Origin: an uncultured Collinsella sp.
GTDB taxonomy: Bacteria; Actinomycetota; Coriobacteriia; Coriobacteriales; Coriobacteriaceae
NCBI GenBank assembly: GCA_900542555.1
Contig: UQNU01000057.1
Coordinates: 1 to 14,800, forward strand
Direction: 5' to 3'
Length of the DNA: 14,800 nucleotides
The translations under genes and the position numbers were made by a program. Below the pieces are notes generated by a model. It saw only the letters and a list, made by a program, of their open reading frames with translations, was not told the origin of the DNA and searched no databases. Positions within the stretch are counted from its first letter, which is position 1, and each line of letters begins with the position of its first letter. This document shows positions 13,651-14,800 of this stretch, one piece after another.

Positions 13651-13717
13651 CCCTGGACAGTCGATTTGGGACGGGACTTTTTTGACTACCCTCCCCCTGT
13701 AGAAAAATCCCTAACGC

Positions 13718-13784
13718 AGTTGCGGTGAAATAGGGGCTGTTTTTGCTGGTCAAACCGCAAAACAATCCCTATTTCACCGCAACT
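13718..13784. repeat. Complete dispersed palindromic repeat, copy 3
   Basis: Arms AGTTGCGGTGAAATAGGG (13718-13735) and 13767-13784 are perfect inverted copies of 18 bases. An inner stem TTTTGC..GGT/ACC.GCAAAA extends the hairpin almost to its tip. The outer 16 bases match the copy at 5090-5156. It lies 25 bases past the stop codon of the small minus-strand gene at 13809-14003 and could serve in 3' end formation. Confidence 0.85.
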
Positions 13785-13808
13785 TATTGGTGGCCTTTTG
13801 GGTGGCAC

Positions 13809-14003
13809 TCAGCGCCACGGATCGGCTTCGAACATCGGCTCGCGCTCGGGGCGTCGGTCGCTGTAGGGATCGTAGCCGTCATCGTCCTCGTTCTCGGCAC
13901 GGATGTAGGGGTCGCGCGGCTTGGGTGCCGGTTTCGGCGCGGGCTTTGGTGCGGCGGACGCTATCTCAGCCGCCGGTGCGTTCGTCTTGTTCTCGTCTTT
14001 CAT
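13809..14003 (-). CDS. Small Pro-rich, charged hypothetical protein
   Basis: A 64-residue protein starting MKDENKTNAPAAEIAS. An Ala/Lys/Pro repeat (APKPAPKPAPKPRDPY) is followed by an acidic and Tyr-rich stretch (AENEDDDGYDPYSDRRPE) and ends MFEADPWR. No membrane segment or known domain is seen; it is probably unstructured. ATG at 14003 is chosen because AAGGAG lies eight bases upstream; the ATG at 14009 would be only two bases from that site. It lies downstream of clpB behind a terminator, so it needs its own promoter or readthrough. The good ribosome binding site supports a real gene, though it is short. Confidence 0.6.
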   Translation of the reverse strand: MKDENKTNAPAAEIASAAPKPAPKPAPKPRDPYIRAENEDDDGYDPYSDRRPEREPMFEADPWR

Positions 14004-14052
14004 CTGCATAGCTCCTTGCATCGCATCCGCTCAACATCATCGATTGTCGCAC

Positions 14053-14090
14053 GAAAAAGGGCGGCGGACCCGATTGGATCCACCGCCCTT
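14053..14090 (-). terminator. Intrinsic terminator of clpB
   Basis: On the minus strand AAGGGCGG (complement of 14083-14090) pairs with CCGCCCTT (complement of 14057-14064), with further inner G-C pairing, and the stem is followed by TTTTTCGTG. It lies about 45 bases after the clpB stop codon. Confidence 0.88.
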
Positions 14091-14134
14091 GGCGTTTAGA
14101 GACGACTGGCAGATTTTAAGGCATTGCCCAAAAT

Positions 14135-14800
14135 CTACTCGGCGTCGGGAACCTCGTAGGTGGCCGCCGGCGTGTTATCGCACACGACGGTAAAGCCGCC
14201 GTCCTTGTCGACATCGACCGTCACCTGATCGCCCTCGCGCACCGTGCCGTCGATGATGGCCGCTGCGATGGCATCGACAACCTCACGCTGCACCAGACGC
14301 TTGAGCGGACGGGCACCAAAGACCGGGTCCAAGCCGCCCACGGCGAGCAGCTGCTTGGCCGCCGGGGTGATGGCAAGCGTCATGCGTTCCTTGGCCAGAC
14401 GCGCGCGGACGTCGGCGAGCTGAATGTCGACGATCTTCTCGATCTGCGCCATGCCAAGCGGATGGAACACCACGATATCATCGATACGGTTGAGGAACTC
14501 GGGGCGGAAGGTCTGAGCCATGGCCGCGTCGACCTGATGGCGCATCTCCTCCTCGTCCTTGCCGGAAAGCTCAGCGATAGCCTTGGAGCCCACGTTAGAC
14601 GTCATGATGATGATCGTGTTCTTGAAGGATACCTGGCGACCCTGACCGTCGGTCAGACGGCCGTCGTCAAGCACCTGCAGCAGCACGTTGAAGACATCCG
14701 GGTGAGCCTTCTCCATCTCGTCGAGCAAGATCACAGAGTACGGACGACGGCGCACGGCCTCGGTGAGCTGGCCGCCCTCGTCGTAGCCCACGTATCCCGG
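14135..14800 (-). CDS. clpB: ClpB disaggregase, C-terminal part
   Basis: The gene runs off the right edge; the last 221 residues are visible. ClpB is a cytosolic hexameric AAA+ chaperone that, with DnaK, pulls proteins out of aggregates. The visible part covers most of the second ATPase domain: the pore loop PGYVGYDEGGQLTE, Walker B VILLDEMEKAHPDV, sensor 1 in IIIMTSNVGS, the arginine-finger region FRPEFLNRIDDIVVFHPL, and sensor 2 in DPVFGARPLKR. The absence of a zinc site and the strong match to the ClpB D2 pattern favour ClpB over ClpA, ClpC or ClpE, although the diagnostic middle domain is outside the window. The stop is TAG at 14135-14137, with a good terminator beyond. Heat-shock control elements would lie upstream, out of view. 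Confidence 0.93.
   Translation of the reverse strand, partial: PGYVGYDEGGQLTEAVRRRPYSVILLDEMEKAHPDVFNVLLQVLDDGRLTDGQGRQVSFKNTIIIMTSNVGSKAIAELSGKDEEEMRHQVDAAMAQTFRPEFLNRIDDIVVFHPLGMAQIEKIVDIQLADVRARLAKERMTLAITPAAKQLLAVGGLDPVFGARPLKRLVQREVVDAIAAAIIDGTVREGDQVTVDVDKDGGFTVVCDNTPAATYEVPDAE

Noticed and set aside
13600..13690. TPP riboswitch
   Set aside because: Only a GGCTGAGA-like piece is present; the second conserved helix region is missing and no thiamine gene follows.

Overview
The window looks like a chromosomal segment of a GC-rich anaerobic actinobacterium of the Coriobacteriia, most likely Collinsella or a close relative. That is inference from gene content: a mannose-family PTS operon with a DUF956 gene, a large GltD-like iron-sulfur flavoprotein beside hypA, a DUF5692-type membrane protein, and ClpB. 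No rRNA or other definitive marker gene is present.

Layout. Positions 1-1100 look accessory: a membrane-anchored protein runs off the left edge on the minus strand, a small XRE-type regulator diverges from it, and about 320 bases of gene-free, repeat-rich DNA follow. This tract abuts the 3' end of a minus-strand tRNA-Arg(CCT) gene (1103-1178), a common integration target for mobile elements. No integrase is visible. Positions 1238-1456 hold a partial copy of a dispersed palindrome, then a tandem array with a 61-base period, each unit built around an inverted repeat.

Positions 1480-4762 are a minus-strand mannose-type PTS operon: manX (IIAB), manY (IIC), manZ (IID), then DUF956/manO behind a terminator-like hairpin. 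A gene-free leader (4763-5089) carries the likely promoter, and a complete dispersed palindrome lies at 5090-5156.

Positions 5168-10327 form a redox block. On the minus strand a 925-residue flavin, NAD(P)H and iron-sulfur oxidoreductase is followed 30 bases later by hypA. On the plus strand a TetR-family regulator diverges from the oxidoreductase and is followed by a polytopic DUF5692-like membrane protein and a strong terminator. Two matching 15-base palindromes lie in the divergent promoter region, so TetR probably controls both directions. This block is the best candidate for an undescribed functional unit.

Positions 10565-12061 encode an acidic, single-pass membrane protein whose plan resembles the truncated protein at the left edge. 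Converging on it is an AAA/DUF4143-type ATPase gene whose promoter sits between the arms of a 23-base inverted repeat. Next come a tRNA-Ser-like fragment, a second complete dispersed palindrome (13718-13784), a small Pro-rich acidic protein gene, and the 3' part of clpB running off the right edge with its terminator.
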